Assembly (NCBI GenBank): GCA_024734555.1
Contig: JANPWX010000247.1
Span: 3,448,152-3,512,151, forward strand
Source of the DNA: Trochalopteron elliotii
Lineage: Eukaryota; Chordata; Aves; Passeriformes; Leiothrichidae
Direction of reading: 5' to 3'
DNA length: 64,000 bases
Positions 14,058 to 25,403 of this stretch are shown here, piece by piece; within the stretch, counting starts at the first letter, position 1; every line of letters begins with the position of its first letter. A program made the position numbers and the translations under genes. The notes beneath the pieces are model-generated. The model was not told the DNA's origin. It saw only the letters and a list, made by a program, of their open reading frames with translations, and did not search any database.

Positions 14058-17000
14058 AATATTTAGGTAAGTAATATGAAAAGTTACTTCTGTTACAATT
14101 TTTCTTTAATTTCTTTATAAAACATAAACTAATTGCATTCTCCTTGGAAATTATTTGCTGTGGGTTATTCAGTATATTACTAGCAGAATGTGAAAATGCA
14201 TTTCAGAAAGCAACTTTCTGACTTTTTTTGTCTGAACTCAGGTACATTAAAATATGTGCTAATTTAATACTATGACTTCTGCCTATGCATTTTTATAACA
14301 TGCAACAATCCTGTTGTGGTAAAACACAACCTGGAGTAGACTTTCCTTATCTGAGGACATTACACAGCACTTCAAAACCAGCAGAATGTTGTTTATATTA
14401 GATGTTCATCAGTGTAACTATGTAGTGCCCGTGTATAATACTGGGACAAAAAAAAAGATGTCTGATCTGAAGATCAGACATTGATAACAGGGTAAAGATG
14501 GCTTAAATAGCTGCAAGTCTTTGAGCCATGGGCTTAAATCTAGGCTGCTGAATGGTATTGTAAGTTACAACAGCCTCCTCCTCTGAGTTATTCAGCATCA
14601 AGAGACGTGTACAGAATCATGCCTGTGAGGACAGCAATGAATTTAAATTCACCAAGACTTTTTCATTATTTACAACATGCACAAGGAGAAATGTGTTATG
14701 CCCAGAATTAATTTGTGCCCACATTATTTTGTAGCAATAGAATAACCCATTTAAGTAAATTAGACTATTCTTGATGTGCAACTGGGGAAAAACTGAATCC
14801 AGAAGTGCTTGTTCCAAAAGCAGGAAAGGCATGCAGTTATGAATGTATCTATAGCAATTTCTTGAGTTTTACTACGAGTATTTATTTCTAAATCATTATG
14901 CCAGTACATCGAAATTCCACTGCCTATGGATTCATGATTCAGAGGAAAAATAAATATTGAATCAAATAAATATTACAAATAATCCCAAAAATACTCCAGT
15001 AAAAGCTCTTTTGCTGATTGAAAATCTTGAACTGGTTCAGATTTCATGAATTTAATACAGACCTAAATATTTTAACTATTTTTATAACTACTTCTACAAG
15101 AAAATTGTTTTCTCTTACTAGACTTGAATCCTCTTTCTATTAAGTCAGTGATGAAACTTCTACAATTTCACCTAAACCATGAGTTGATTTTCTCTCAGAA
15201 ATTTTCTACTTTTTAATAACTGGAAAAAATCAGTTTTCTTATTTGTGTGGTAGATGAGAGGAAACTACTTCTTCTTATTTTCATGCCCAAGGAATAGAAT
15301 TTCATTTTGTCTTTATTGTTGTCTCTATACAGAGCAACACTTCCTTGAACTTTCTACCTAAAAGGCCCTAGCGTCTTGAGACTCTTTAAATCCCAATGGT
15401 AATTTAATGATCTTAAGAGTCAGCAAAGAGCAAATTGTATTTTTTCTCAAACTAAGTGACTGGATTTCTTTTATTCACAAAGACCTAAAAGTATACCTTG
15501 TAATGAAAACCTGCAAAGAGCTCTTTCAGAGTTCAAACAGGAAAGTTCATTCTCAACAGCCTACACAATTTTTCATTTCTTTGGTGAGATTACAAAAAAA
15601 TACTTCACAAATATCTGTTTAACAGACATTACAAAACTACTAGTACTAGTAGATTTTAGTTATTTGTAGCTACTCTTCACCAGAAGTGAAGCCTATGAAT
15701 ATGCTTAAGGTTATTATAGCACCTCACTTTTTTGTATCTCTGTTTACCTTGCTCCTCACTTTATCAAGAGGACCAATGTTTTTGTCAGCTTTTAATGAGA
15801 GCCTTCAATCAGCATGAGAATTCAAAACCTGTATTAACAAAACAAAGATGTTCTTTGAAACCAAAAGATAATTCTGCTGAAAAAAGATCCTGCACTTTAA
15901 CACAGGGAAAAAAATTGTCAGAGGCAACTTGTCAATTTACCAGCTTCTGAGTATAAGCAGGCCAAGAGTACAGTATAATTAATTGGTAAAACAGATCACA
16001 AGGGTTTAGCTTCCTGTACTGGTTAACATTATCAATAGCCTGCTATTTTTACAATGTCAATCTGTTTCACTTTTATCCTGAAATGATTGACAGAATGACC
16101 CAACTGTTATAAACAGTGTTGAATTTGATGCCTTTACCATTGCTTAAAGCGGAGAAGTCAAAATGCAGATGGAAAAATCAAGGAGTGTAATGGTGCTTCT
16201 GTTATAATTACATTTAATGCAGGCAATACTCTTCAGGCAATAATAAGCAACAGCCTATTTAGAAACATAGCAGATAGTCAAATATGGCCTGTAAAGTGTG
16301 AATTTTTTTTTTCTTTTTTACATATGGAAGCTCGATTTGAAGTTCTGCTCAGTTTATCAGGGAGAAGAGAATGCATGTTCTTCTTCCACAACAAAGAAAA
16401 TAATATGTATATTACTGAGAAAGAGATGCATTAAAGAGAGGAGCATCTATGGGAAGTAATACAGGAATGAAAGGGCTTCCTCTGCTTGTGAAGGTACAGA
16501 GAATTAATGCACAAACTGCTTCAGACAAGTCTAAAGTGTACTTCCCTCTTTATGCTGCCAAACCCTTCATAATTCACTACTCAGAAAGCTTCACCAAAAG
16601 GTAAATCATCATTTTATGAGTTATGATATACTTAATAAATAATTAATTTATCAATTTTTAATGCTGCTTTCTTCACAACTTTTCTATTTAGCTATGATGG
16701 GAATGGGAAGTAATAAAACACAAGCAGAAACATTACAAATATTGTTAAAGCTCTGTCAGAGGGTGCCAATAATCCCAGTAATGAATACAGATCAGCAGGA
16801 TACTTGCTGTGTTCCAAAAGGTTTATACACAAGACTTGGACTGTTTTGACTATATCGAAAGATTTATACAGTTCAATTTCTTAAGTGTGGCTTTGATTAC
16901 TGGCTTACTGATATGAAATTGTGTTCCCTAGTAGTTTATTTTTTCCTCTCCAAGAAGTAGAACTCATGTAAATAAGTGCTCAATTGCATATATCTCAGTA

Positions 17001-18152
17001 TATAGGGAAAAATTAACCAAGCCAACAGCATTTTACCAGTTAAAAAAAACTATGTTCAGACCAGACTTAAGCTTCCAACAGCAACAGTTTTCACACCTAA
17101 AGAAAACAGTATTTATTAAGAATGCAGTATTTTATTTCTGCTCTGACCAGAACTCAGTACACAGTAGGCAGTGTACTAGAGTATTTTAATTCTTTTCTGC
17201 TCAGACTTCTGTTTCTATAGCTTAGCTGTGTGTAAAAGAGAGCACTGATAATTCTCCAAAGCTAGCAAAACAGGATACAATTTTTATTCTCTTTACTGCC
17301 ATTAGTACAGTAGGTTGGTGGCTCCTGGGAAGAACAGTCCTCAAAAACACTGCAGAAGAGCTATGAAGTGGAGCCTTTCCTCTTCCTTCTCTCAGGGAAG
17401 AAAAACACTCTGCTTGGAGAAACAAAAGAGTGACATATTTTCAGAGAAGACCTATGAATATTGTTTTATAAAGAGATGATCTGGAGATAGACTAATAATG
17501 ACGAAGTTACTTCTATCAATGTCCATCACTTATTCCAATAATAGACTTTTGCACATTAATATGATTTTGACTTGTGATATTCATAAGATTAAGTACCCAA
17601 GACATTTTCCTGGCCTTTTCAGCAGGATTTGACTAGCCTTCCTATCGCTATTGTTCTGCCTTACCTCCTTTAGGTGATTCCTGCTAGCAGTCAGTGCAAA
17701 GAATGAGTCTGTCAGGAAAAAGGAAATGAGCTGATGAATTCCTTTACATGTTATATGTGTGTTAAATTTGGACATATAGCAAAATGTAAATGGCTGTCTT
17801 GTATTCACAAATGTATTTTTGTTTCTGTGAGTACTTTATTGTGTTTCTTCTGAAACAGATACATACATGATATCTGTTGTGAAGGAAAGGTATGAGAGTG
17901 TGTTATGACATGTTTATAGACATATCTAATAATAGCATTGAGATAATATATTTTGATTGAATTCTTCATCTATTCATTTCAAAATCTGGGATATTTTACT
18001 AGAAGCATTTTTCTTTCACTGTTGCTTTATGCAAGGCAACCTTTAAGATGCATATTCAACTGATTACGTTTGCTGACACTGAGACAGACAGAAAGAGAAA
18101 AGCTAAAAACACTGGGATTCTTTTTCCCTTCTTAAAACATCTGTTTTGACAC

Positions 18153-18154
<2 letters not shown>
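14058..18154. other. AT-rich unique sequence, no gene seen
   Basis: No convincing coding region. Notable small structures are a perfect 11-bp stem with a 2-base loop (14458-14481) and a perfect 16-bp palindrome (15637-15652). Confidence 0.6.
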
Positions 18155-18201
<47 letters not shown>

Positions 18202-18203
18202 TC
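18155..18203 (+). repeat. (CTTT)n tetranucleotide microsatellite
   Basis: About twelve uninterrupted CTTT units followed by a T-rich stretch. The other strand reads (AAAG)n. Confidence 0.97.
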
Positions 18204-18371
18204 ATTTTTTTTTTAAGTTTTGGTATCATTTTGGTCTAGATTCCATGTAGAATGAAAACAAATGTCATATACTGAATCGTTATTCTCCAGACAATTGCAG
18301 CTATGCTGTGAGTGTGTCACGTGTGTAAATAAAGCACAAAGGGAATGAGATATTACTTCAAATGCCTTCAC

Positions 18372-19195
18372 CTATGAAATAGCTAAAGAAAAAGTGAAAA
18401 AAAACACATTGCAAAAATTAAGAAACTGCATGAGGACACCCAGATTTGACATGAGAACAAGAAAGATGCAAACAACTCCCAAACTCCAGGTGCAAGCAAT
18501 CAAACCAATGTTGTCTTGCATTCCAGTCACATCTTTTATTGCATATAAAATATAAAAGACATGTCTCCCTAACACTTTGCAACAAGTGCCTGATCATTAC
18601 TTATTTCTCCGGTATTCAATGTAGGGTGATAACGATCACGATGACCTAACTGGGTTTTACATGTGGGATTATCTACTCTTCTAACAAGGCCTAGACGCTG
18701 GATTCAGAATATGCAGTAGCATTGGCACTACTTTGTTCTGCACCAAGGGATTTCGTGGTAACACAAAACAGTGCTCTGGCTGTTTCTTTCCATGGCAGAA
18801 GAACATTCAGTGGGGTACAAATGAGGGCTGGAGTTCAGGGTTTTATTTCAGTCTCTGAGACTGGCAGAGGCAACAAGACTCTATGGCCAATGAGGTCTCT
18901 GTCAACTGTCTCTGCTGTCTGAGAGAAAGCCAGGCTTGGTACTATTTGTGCAAAGAACATAGATCAGTTACAGAGACGAGTGTCATTTGAATTGCCACAG
19001 GCTGTCATAGGCACTTCCAGTGTCATTACCCACTTGACCTTGGCTACCACTTTAGACGTGTGGACTTTCGATAAGTCTTCAGTGATGTCATTCAGCAACA
19101 ATTTCAAGGCTGCAGCTTCTGGCCATTAACCATTCAGAAGGCACTGCTCTGTAATGCTAAGAGAATCAGCTGCTTCAGTTAGCTGTCCTCAAACT
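18372..19195 (-). pseudogene. Decayed coding-like region, family uncertain
   Basis: On the minus strand from about 19187 down to 18680, one reading frame is interrupted by only about four stops (TAA, TGA, TGA, TAG), fewer than expected by chance, and its codons show purine-N-pyrimidine bias. The first part encodes a helical segment containing 'ALKLLLNDITEDLSKVHTSK'. A T-rich upstream stretch ending in AG could be an old splice acceptor. Further down the same strand, 18372-18575 is open and hydrophobic ('IGLIACTWSLGVVCIFLVLM'), ending at a stop directly followed by GTGAAG, a possible splice donor. A GAIN-like helix block followed by membrane helices recalls an adhesion GPCR, but that is a guess: T-rich DNA yields hydrophobic frames by chance. 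It could also be unrelated pieces. No intact product is possible. Confidence 0.22.
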
Positions 19196-19319
19196 ACGAA
19201 GAAAAATTTTTATAATAGAAAATTTAAAAATATTTGAAAAGTCAAATCAAAGTCATGACTCCTTTGCTTTTTTTCTATTCTGGTATCCAAATTTCTTTAA
19301 AAGTTAGAGCAAAGAAGCA

Positions 19320-19384
19320 TTGGGAGTTGGACTTGATAATCCTTATGGGTCTGTTCCAACTTGAGATATTCTATGATTCTATGA
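19320..19384 (+). mobile_element. CR1 LINE 3' tail fragment
   Basis: Plus-strand CR1 3' end: 'gggagttggacttgataatc', then 'ctgttccaacttgagatat', ending in two copies of the ATTCTATG octamer. About 65 bp, 5'-truncated. Confidence 0.88.
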
Positions 19385-20208
19385 AGTATCTATATGTTAC
19401 AGGGTTGACCCAAGATGCTGATTTGCAAAGGAAGGACAAAAAAAATTTTTTTCCCTTTATTTTGATGAAGTTTAGCCACAGTCTGGTGATACAAACATCT
19501 TTTGGTCACACAAACACTGAAGTATAGAAATTTAGATCAAAGAACGTGGTACAAATATTAATTAATTTTGGTCAGTCAGATTTTTTCCTGATGAATTTTT
19601 GTAAAAAAAGACACCAAATGCCTTCTCTGCCCTCACTGCTTTTTTTTTTTAATTTTAAAACTTTTTTCCCCCTTCAAGGTTCAAAAAGTACAGAATATCA
19701 CAAAACAGGTATAAATTACTTTAAAGTGGCACAATGTTGGTGTGGTCACATAACTCTGTAACATTTTATCTAGTTTAGACCCTGTGTAGACCATTAAATG
19801 GTCTGCTTTTTCCTGCTGTAACTGTTAAAACAAAAGAAGAATGACAAATCAATAGAATACACAAATAAAAAACCAAAGTTTTGAGTGGACAAGAGAAAGG
19901 AATCCTGTTTATATTTTACTTCACTGTTTTGGCAAGAGTAAAGGAGTTTTAAGAGAGGTGTAATTACAAAATACATATTCATACAGGACTCTTGGGGTAT
20001 GTTTTTGAAAGTCTTATATAGATATTTTAAAAACTTGAGGTCTAATCCAAAGCATTGGCCTGGAAGCTGGCATTCAAAATGCCAGAAGTCATCAACAGCA
20101 TCAGTGCCCAATCAACACAGTTTCTCATTGAAGTCTCTATATTCTTCTGTTGCAAAAGGGATCATTTATTTTCTGTATACAGTACATTTTTTCTGGCATA
20201 CTTGACAC
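19385..20208. other. Unique sequence, no gene seen
   Basis: Open frames of up to 105 codons occur on both strands around 19794-20205, but without recognisable domains or splice context. No repeat family recognised. Confidence 0.5.
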
Positions 20209-20752
20209 TGTTGCATCGCATGGCAAGAGTGTTCATCATGTCCAGGGAGGTACAGGCGCTGGCAGGGAAACAAATGAGACAAGTCTCTTTTATTAAGCAC
20301 GAAGGTCCATTTTATTCCACCCCCCACCCCGGGCCGAGGAGGGAGGAGAAGGTGAGGAGAGCCAAGGCCAAGAGGCAAAAGACAAGAGAGGGAACCCCAC
20401 TCCAGTCTCCCCTTAAGTGGAGGGTCTGGGGGCAGGGCAAAGGGCAGGTAAGGGCATTGACCTGAAGCCAATGGAGACACACCGAGGGGAAAGGAACCAC
20501 AAGGCCAAGGTCATTGAGGGGAGGGGCAGAACCGACCAAACCATGGTGTGCAGAGCACACTGGAAGTATCCCCTCAGGCATGAGGGGTAGCTAGGGTCTG
20601 TCTTGCCAAAGCCAGACCTTGGGTATTACATTGGGTAATTGAGAGGATTCCACAGCATACACAACCAAACTGAGAAATTAGCTTCAACATAATAGACTCA
20701 GTAAACTTGTCTGGATCCTGCTGCACTGTAAATGGAAAACAATATAACTACA
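20209..20752 (-). mobile_element. LTR-like element (endogenous retrovirus), minus strand
   Basis: A GC-richer block abutting the next LTR. Read on the minus strand it has LTR order: an inverted CCAAT box (20468-20472), a TTAA TATA-like core near 20412-20417, then two poly(A) signals (AATAAA at plus positions 20311-20316 and 20288-20293) and a short 3' segment. The ends read TGT...ACA on the minus strand if it runs from 20752 to 20209. No clean target-site duplication is visible, so both ends are tentative. Minus-strand frames of 89-104 codons fall inside and are not treated as genes. No gag, pol or env-like coding sequence is seen. Confidence 0.5.
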
Positions 20753-21352
20753 TGTAGTGGTTTGAAAGCAAAACGAGCGAGACGCTCCAAGTCAGAAATA
20801 CAATTTAATAAGAAGAAAGGAAAAAGAAAAAAATGTAAAATAAAATAAAATAAAATAAAATAAAATAAAATAAAATAAAATAAAATAAATGCAATAATAC
20901 AAAAGACCACTGACAGAGTGAGATTACAATCTGAGCAGGGTGATGGAAGCAGTCAAGATGAGGGGGTCTTCCTGAAGCAGTGATCCCGTAGAAAGGTCTG
21001 GTAGCTCTGGTCCTCTGGGAATCCAGTGGGTAAGGCTGCCTGTACAATCCCAAATCCCAGATTATATTCAGGTGAGAATGTTTGGCTCCTCCCCCTGGGC
21101 GGAGCATCTCACAATGGGATGATGAGTCATACAGTGAGTCCTTGATGGCCCATTGAAGTGAGATAACTACCGGGATGGGTGGGGGAAGTTATCTATGAGT
21201 CATACAGCAGGCATTTGATGGGCCATTAACAGAACACACATTAACAGAAGAAGGCCTGGGAGAACACTGCTTCAGCAATTGGATTCAATAGTTCATGAAG
21301 ATGGTGATAGAATACTTTGTGCATATCTTATACTACAACCCAGGACACTACA
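20753..21352 (-). mobile_element. Solo LTR of an endogenous retrovirus, minus strand
   Basis: A 600-bp element with perfect 7-bp inverted ends (TGTAGTG/CACTACA). On the minus strand the order is: U3 with a 73-bp-spaced direct duplication carrying two TGAGTCAT motifs, a GC box (CCGCCC), a TATA-like AATATAA near plus 21061-21070, a (TTTTA)10 expansion, and a variant poly(A) signal ATTAAA (plus 20804-20809). This is normal U3-R-U5 architecture. Avian ERV LTRs commonly begin TGTAGTG and carry such AT-rich expansions; the exact family is not assigned. No internal retroviral sequence or primer-binding site follows the 3' end, and no matching target-site duplication flanks it, perhaps because of the adjoining element or later rearrangement. 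Confidence 0.82.
20836..20885 (+). repeat. (TAAAA)10 pentanucleotide repeat
   Basis: Exactly ten TAAAA units, inside the LTR just upstream (in LTR orientation) of its poly(A) signal. Confidence 0.98.
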
Positions 21353-22672
21353 TTTTAAAATTTATTTATGAAAGCATTCTATGACCCATGATAAACTCAA
21401 AGCTCTAGTTCGTGCTAAAGAAGCCCCGTAGAAATAAAGGAAGTAAGAATTCCAGATTCACAATCCAGAGTACTTTACAGAATAATTATATGAGTAATAC
21501 CTTGTCTTAAGTATTCCTAAGAGAATTGTATTATACAATAAATTGCATGACTGAAATGAAAAAAAAACTATTGAGGAAATTAAGTTTTTGACCATTGAAA
21601 CCCTAAAGCCTATCTGCTTCAAATTAGACACAACAAAATCTATTTTACTTATTAAATCCTATCATAAAAGGCTTAATATGTATAAAGACTTTAGGGTGCA
21701 ACCAACACTAATTATTAACTATAACTGGCACATAGTTAAATAAGGAAACATTTTTAATGCAAAATTGTAGGTAGACTGTTTTAGCACTGTACCAAATGCA
21801 GTTCAGAAACCTTTACAGGCTTGTGAAGAGGTTTTGGTTTGTTTGGGGGTTTTTTTGTACACTCTGTACACTGAGTAGAGTACAAGCAGAGCGGCAGTAT
21901 TCCATTAATTCAACCAGAAAATAAAATTTGCCTTTTAGACTCAGAGAGACAATCATCTGCCTTTGCCTATCAGAAACTCATTTCCAGGTATATTTTTTCT
22001 CTCTGGTAACATGCAACATATGGAAAAATAAAGGATGCTCAAAAGTTCAATAATTTCCCCTAAACCCCATACTTCTTCTCACATTTCTGTACTCACATTG
22101 GCAGAGGTATATTTTAGAGGACAGGGTAAGGAAGAAATGGAAACATTACAGCAGTTCCAAAGAACATCTGCAAGAATTTTTCCAACAGAACTTTCAAAAA
22201 ATACAAATTAAACATTATGGAGAAGATTTCTGAAACTAAATCATAGTTTAGAACTTCATGCTGGTGAAGTCAAAGGACCTTCATAAATGTTGAAAGTGGT
22301 GAAGGAAAACAGGAATTTTTACTGGGGGTTGTAGCTTAGCTGATGGCAGTCAATGGGCTCACTTGCAGCATCATCTGCTTTTACTTTTCAGATCTATCAT
22401 AACTGATCGATAGTTGAGGTCTCTTTAGTATCTTCTAAAACAAAATTCAAGAGCAAAAACTGTTAAGTGGTTTCTGTGACATGAAAGCAAAAAAATTAGT
22501 GTATCATACATGAACCACACATTGGATTTATAATTAAATTGTGCATTTGTTACCAAAACCAAAACCAATCCCTTTTAAAAAGAAAGTGTGCCATCAAGAT
22601 GTTAGTTTACCCCATGCAGTATGAGAAGCTGCATGGTCTGAAGATAAAGGATAAGCGATTAAAAATTTCTAC
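21353..22672. other. Unique sequence, no gene seen
   Basis: No coding region recognised. A short G/T-rich tract lies near 21833-21860, followed by a small repeat of 'gtacactctgtacactgag' character. Confidence 0.55.
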
Positions 22673-22728
22673 CTCCCAGTGAATTTCAGGGCTTCATAAA
22701 ACCTTTGTCCAATTGTGAATAACACATT
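22673..22728 (-). other. Exon-like segment, minus strand (unidentified)
   Basis: A 56-bp segment with an excellent minus-strand acceptor (a long pyrimidine tract, then TTTTTTCAG) and a donor GGGAG|GTAGAA. One frame is fully open (NVLFTIGQRFYEALKFTGR). It lies downstream, on the same strand, of the carboxypeptidase-like exon, but its phase does not join cleanly to the preceding exon-like block and I see no match to the end of that protein family. It may be a remnant exon or a chance pseudo-exon. Confidence 0.18.
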
Positions 22729-22957
22729 CTGAAAAAAGAGAAAAAGCAGAAGACAAAAGTCAATCCAAAATCATGCATAAAACTTCAAATATTCTCAATT
22801 TATGCGTGTTTTAAGTATCATAGGTAACTATGAATAACTCAAAGTTACATCATGCTTTTTGATGCTTTTCTAAAATTAAATTGCTTCATTTATCAAAATA
22901 ATTTTGGTAATTAAAAAAAAAAATCAGTGGGGAATTTTTGAAGACGTAATTACATAC

Positions 22958-23041
22958 CTCTGAGCATTATATTTTTCAATATCCAATAACCCAAGGTTGC
23001 ATAAGCTGGCTGCATTGGCTCTCCTTGAATTAAAATCTTGA
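22958..23041 (-). pseudogene. Possible second serine-carboxypeptidase-like exon (remnant)
   Basis: Exon-like block on the minus strand with donor CAGAG|GTATGT and acceptor ATTCTGCAG (an alternative acceptor, GCTTTAG, gives a start at 23055). One open frame begins KILIQGEP and contains LG and W in places that loosely recall the carboxypeptidase segment after the W..C motif (K-I-L-x-x-N-G-D in cathepsin A), though the key Asp context is not preserved. The reading phase does not match the exon at 25158-25403, and another frame is also open, so this is suggestive only. Confidence 0.2.
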
Positions 23042-25157
23042 CTGCAGAATTTCAACTAAAGCGAAGAAAGTTTTGTCAGTAGAATCTGTCATTATTATTA
23101 AACTCCTTCTCCTTTCAAGTCACTGTGCGGGTTCTAGGAACTAATGAGGATACTAGACAGTGCACAATCTATTATCAGTAGCCAGATTTTATTTAATAGC
23201 TTCTTTCCAGTTGGCTAAGTGGTGGACAGATGGCAGGTAATATGTAATTTCTGTGCAGTATTATAGGAGTTAGTGACCTAACATGGGATTTCAAAAATCT
23301 CTTATATTTGGAAAACATAAGAATTGTATATTATCCAAGAGAACTCCTGCCATTGTGTGGAAATTAACAGTATATTTTCTTTTTCTCCAGGGCACTGCTT
23401 TACTCTCCACTAATCCAAATAGAATTTGTGTGGCAAAAAGCCACAATTATAATCTCTTAGGTGTGACCTTGAAGAAGTAACCCAGTTAAATCAATTTGGT
23501 ATTTATTCAGTCCTGACATTCTTGTAGCATCATTTGTAATGTGAGCCTTTCTGACTTCTCAGCCAACTTAATCCATTTCATTCTAATGCTTTTCTCCTGT
23601 CCTTATTTCCATACATCTTCATTACCAGCACTCCAGCTCAAGCTGCTGCTGAAGGGTTAAGATATTTATTAATTGTAAACTCAAACAAATGTTAGCATGG
23701 AGCAGCTACTGAAAGTACAGAGATAAAAGGCCATTTGCTGGTTTAATTAAAATTAATCAGAAATAATGGACTACCTTGAGGAGGACTAATATAAACACAT
23801 AACACTAATCTCAGAAGCTCAACTTAAAAAATAATGTGAGACTCCTAGTTTCATTGATACAATACAATATTTAGGAAAAGAGGAAGGTTTAGAAGAGATC
23901 AGAATAAGTTCTCTTACATGATAAAATTAATAACATTTTGATTCAAAGTCCTAGTGTAGTGCTTTAAAACAATTCACTATTAAGAGTTTCATTCTGACAT
24001 TGATAACAGCTAGGCTTTTGTAATGTGATCTTAATAGGCTATTAATACCAGGACAAGATTAAGGGATTTGTTCTATCCTTCAGTAGTGCATGTAGCTGCT
24101 TCTAAGATGAATGGAAAGTATCTATTCATATTGATCACCCTAGGACATGTTCTTTGAGGTTCATGCCCATCTTTCAATACATTATTTGGGAAAAACGAAC
24201 TGCCTAAGAAAGACTAACAATATTTAGCTGGTGAAATCCTTTGTCAACTCATTCTCATAAATATCTGGTTTTCATTTTGCAACTGTCCTGAAACTTAATG
24301 TGCCTTTCCCACTTTCTTTTCTACTTCAGTTTTCAAATAGCTATATTGAAAAAGTGAGGAAGAAACCCCAAAGCAAACCATGTGCTAGCTAGAATATTTC
24401 AACCCTAGTCTATCTTGCCTTCCCTTTGTTGAAACATTGAGTCCCATGTACAACAGAGATGTACAACATAGAGTACAACATAGATGCTTTGAGAGATTGT
24501 TAGCAAGAAAACTATAGTTGCACATCTTGCAAAACACACTCAGTTCTTCGGATTTTTCATCAATGTAATTCAGAAATTAATCCTAAGTAACTAGATTTCA
24601 TTTACCTCATTATATGGCTGTGCAAACATCTCATTTCAGAATTAAAATAGTCTTAGTTCATTTTACCTTACATTGCCTTGGAAGTAGATTATGTTAAATC
24701 AGATTTAGGTCCCTTTAATATTTAGGGAGGGTATTCACATAATTGTTTATGTGATTTAACTAATGCAATTTAAATCCACATTTTTAGACCATTCAATTAA
24801 TTTCCCCCCATGTCCTTATGTAGACTTCTTCCAAGGCTGCTCTTTTCAAAGCTGTATCTGTTGTACTCCTTTAGGGTTGGACAGAGTTCATTGTGTTTCT
24901 GACAGGCTGTTTTACAAACTATCTCTTCCTGTTTTCTCTTTTGTATCATGCAACAGATAACTGATATAAGAACTAGATCTCTCTTTCTGCTGGATTATTT
25001 GTTCCTTTAGGAAGACTTATTATCACTTGGGCATTTGTAAGGAACTATTACAGCCCTTAGGGTATTACAGGCTGTCAGAAGGCGTTGTGTTCTTTTAATT
25101 CAAGATTTTGAGCCTATTTAAGATTGTCCAAAAGAAAGTTCATTGCTGATAATATAC
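23042..25157. other. Intervening sequence between exon remnants
   Basis: No gene on the plus strand that I can support. A diverged three-copy tandem repeat (unit about 12-13 bases, 'gtacaacatagat' type) sits at 24448-24485. Confidence 0.5.
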
Positions 25158-25403
25158 CTTTGTACTTGATGCTGCATTTCCTGACAGCAGTCATGCCAAT
25201 TTGGGTATACTGTGCTTTTGTCATAAACACAGGTCAGCTCATTGATGTACTGGCCAAAATACACCTTCTTTAACGCAGAACATAGGCAGGCATCTCCATA
25301 TCATCACACTCACCCATGATATCATAGGCATTAAAGTCAGATGAGTTGTTTGTTAGCACTGTATCTAGTAGCACGCTGTTACTCTGATTGATAGAGATCC
25401 TGT
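25158..25403 (-). pseudogene. Serine carboxypeptidase (peptidase S10, cathepsin A-like) exon with frameshift
   Basis: On the minus strand the block is bounded by a plausible acceptor (TCTATAG at the high end) and a donor CAAAG|GTATAT. The first frame contains DFNAYDIMGEC, recalling the N-x-Y-(D/N)-x-x-x-x-C segment of cathepsin A-like carboxypeptidases. The frame then meets a stop, while the frame one base earlier continues: SALKKVYFGQYINELTCVYD, then PNWHDCCQEMQHQVQ. The latter matches the spacing of the family's Y-L-N-x-(P)-x-V-x-x-A-L and P-x-W-x-x-C blocks. The simplest explanation is one lost base within an old exon. The segment would lie between the catalytic Ser and Asp regions and carries no catalytic residue. 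S10 enzymes are lysosomal or secreted peptidases; this copy cannot encode one. Neighbouring exon-like blocks on the same strand (22958-23041, 22673-22728) may be further remnants. I found no upstream exons. A live gene with an assembly error remains possible. Confidence 0.45.

Noticed and set aside
20055..21107. Several open frames of 70-136 codons
   Set aside because: They fall inside or across LTR-like elements and the TAAAA repeat and show no coding signature.
23280..23480. Exon-like segment with strong acceptor (CTTTTTCTCCAG) and donor TTAG|GTGTGA; also faint MIR-like sequence near 23460
   Set aside because: Shows how easily pseudo-exons arise here; the encoded 24 residues have no family. 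The MIR resemblance is limited to about 20 bases.
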